Shown one piece after another: positions 63,335 through 64,000 of a stretch of DNA of 64,000 bases. The notes under the pieces are model-generated. The model was not told the origin of the DNA. It saw nothing but the letters and a program-made list of their open reading frames with translations, and did no database searches. The stretch lies in contig JAZKAT010000015.1 in the NCBI GenBank assembly GCA_040389045.1, positions 44,047 through 108,046 of the forward strand, written 5' to 3'. A program made the position numbers and the translations under genes. The stretch is from UBA5158 sp040389045. Lineage in GTDB: Bacteria; Pseudomonadota; Gammaproteobacteria; DSM-16500. Numbering within the stretch: position 1 is the first letter of the stretch; every line of letters starts with the position of its first letter.

Positions 63335-63772
63335 TTATTTTTGAAGTTTATCCAGGGCTTGAACTTCCACATTTACTACCAGGTCGGTAGTAAAATATTC
63401 ACAGTTATATCTATCCTCAAAACGTTCTGCATGTGGCTGATCAATAGGATCGAGTGTGTTTACACTTCTAATTTGGTCTTGAACTGATGCTATTGCAGTG
63501 TTCTTGTCAGGCGCCGTAGCTGCAGCAGCGATTATCCACCAAAGCTTGTTTTCAGGATCATAAAAAGAAGTAGGTTCTGAAGTTACCCAAAAATCGTAGT
63601 TACCTGCATCCATTTCCCACAACAGATCAGCGGTATAACTTAAAGATCTCGATTGTGCATTAAGCAATTCAACCTTGGGGCAGCTAACTATATTTTCATC
63701 AGCTTTTACCACTGTTGTTGAGACAAACAATAAAGCTGCAAAGCTATAACTCAACAGTTTTGTTCTAAACAT
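63335..63772 (-). CDS. small secreted protein of unknown function
   Basis: A 145-residue protein with a signal peptide (SYSFAALLFVSTTVVKA). The mature part has two Cys (in VSCPKVE and RYNCEYF), which probably pair, and a Trp-rich core (DLLWEMD, YDFWVTSE and NKLWWIIAAAA). The layout recalls small DUF4949-like secreted proteins of Legionellales, from memory and not certain. It is monocistronic. Confidence 0.65.
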   Translation of the reverse strand: MFRTKLLSYSFAALLFVSTTVVKADENIVSCPKVELLNAQSRSLSYTADLLWEMDAGNYDFWVTSEPTSFYDPENKLWWIIAAAATAPDKNTAIASVQDQIRSVNTLDPIDQPHAERFEDRYNCEYFTTDLVVNVEVQALDKLQK

Positions 63773-63919
63773 AAACAGAAGCCCTTGTAAAAGTTAAAAG
63801 AATATCCTAACTGAAGGTTTTGAACAAGGGGATGGGAGCATCCAAATTTCTGGATCCCGCGGTCAATTCGGATCAAGTCCGGGAGCGGTGCGACGATGGG
63901 ATTGAGCGTTGCGAAACAC

Positions 63920-63987
63920 GACAGTTTTAAAACCCCTCATCCGCCCCCTTACGGCGTCGACCTCTCCCACTAGGGGAGAGGTGAAAA
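63920..63987. repeat. CTCATCCGCC/GAGAGGTG repeat at the window edge
   Basis: ACAGTTTTAAAACCCCTCATCCGCC followed by ACGGCGTCGACCTCTCCC and GGGGAGAGGTGAAAAG is the same unit as at 63211-63277, with small changes. CCTCTCCC and GGGGAGAGG form the hairpin. The stretch 63773-63919 between it and the preceding gene has no feature I can support. Confidence 0.82.
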
Positions 63988-64000
63988 GGTGGAGAGGTTT

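Noticed and set aside
63269..63487. Plus-strand 72-codon frame overlapping the small secreted protein gene
   Set aside because: It begins in the dispersed repeat (GAGAGGTG serving by chance as a ribosome site) and is antisense to a gene with a clear signal peptide.
63773..63919. Possible tRNA or small RNA at the window edge
   Set aside because: No cloverleaf or T-loop consensus (GTTCGA-type) and no terminator with U-tract could be found.

Overview
This 64 kb window is a chromosomal stretch of a moderately AT-rich gammaproteobacterium. The overall gene style fits Legionellales or a Coxiella/Berkiella-like lineage: small secreted proteins, long coiled-coil proteins with no recognisable domain, stand-alone SAM methyltransferase and VWA-type proteins, and short dispersed repeats at gene ends. 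That placement is an inference from gene content, not from a marker gene. I saw no rRNA, tRNA, CRISPR array, prophage or full insertion sequence. Two runs of exactly 100 N (37555-37654 and 62140-62239) are scaffold gaps, and each abuts a fragment of a dispersed repeat.

Layout. 1-5.8 kb: the 3' end of an unknown gene, an AAA_28-type ATPase, and a two-gene signalling operon (response regulator with a degenerate kinase core, then a large BarA/GacS-type hybrid kinase). 5.9-12.2 kb: a tRNA-guanine transglycosylase, a MATE exporter, a Dabb protein, a YchJ-like protein, a secreted cupin, a GNAT acetyltransferase, a LuxR regulator and a transglycosylase-like secreted protein. 12.2-14.1 kb: a three-gene bufferin-type RiPP operon: a Cys-rich exported precursor (bufA), an MNIO/DUF692 enzyme (bufB) and a DUF2063 partner (bufC), with an intrinsic terminator between precursor and enzymes. 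14.2-17.2 kb: a dienelactone hydrolase and a PAS-GGDEF-EAL protein. 17.3-24.7 kb: a kdp potassium-pump operon (a 32-aa small ORF, kdpF, kdpA, kdpB, kdpC, kdpD) with no kdpE beside it.

24.9-35.9 kb: a hypothetical gene, a phosphopantetheinyl transferase, tpx, lysA, an acyl-CoA dehydrogenase, mmsB and mmsA (valine catabolism), an 801-residue coiled-coil protein with an internal duplication, and an APC permease. 36-37.6 kb: an unknown membrane protein cut by the first gap. 37.7-47.3 kb: a branched-chain amino acid degradation block on the minus strand: bkd E1-alpha, E1-beta and E2, then isovaleryl-CoA dehydrogenase, a VWA protein, methylcrotonyl-CoA carboxylase beta subunit, methylglutaconyl-CoA hydratase and HMG-CoA lyase. 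The biotin-carrying carboxylase subunit and the lipoamide dehydrogenase are not in the block. 47.5-56.8 kb: an L,D-transpeptidase, an acetyl-CoA hydrolase/transferase-family protein, two rRNA-methyltransferase-like genes, a tiny lysine-rich ORF, a C-terminal processing protease and a methyltransferase-TPR protein. 56.8-64 kb: a 147-bp MITE-like element, a secreted sphingomyelinase-like phosphodiesterase, a glycine-heptad membrane protein, an SH3-NlpC/P60 protein, an SDR, a small membrane protein, a gene remnant after the second gap, a Phd-VapC toxin-antitoxin pair and a small secreted protein.

The genes work together mainly as (i) oxidation of Leu/Ile/Val carbon, (ii) envelope and peptidoglycan remodelling, (iii) potassium homeostasis, and (iv) what looks like metal handling through the bufferin operon. 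Two dispersed repeat families recur at gene 3' ends. Several copies supply the stop codon of the gene they abut and can fold as terminator-like hairpins.
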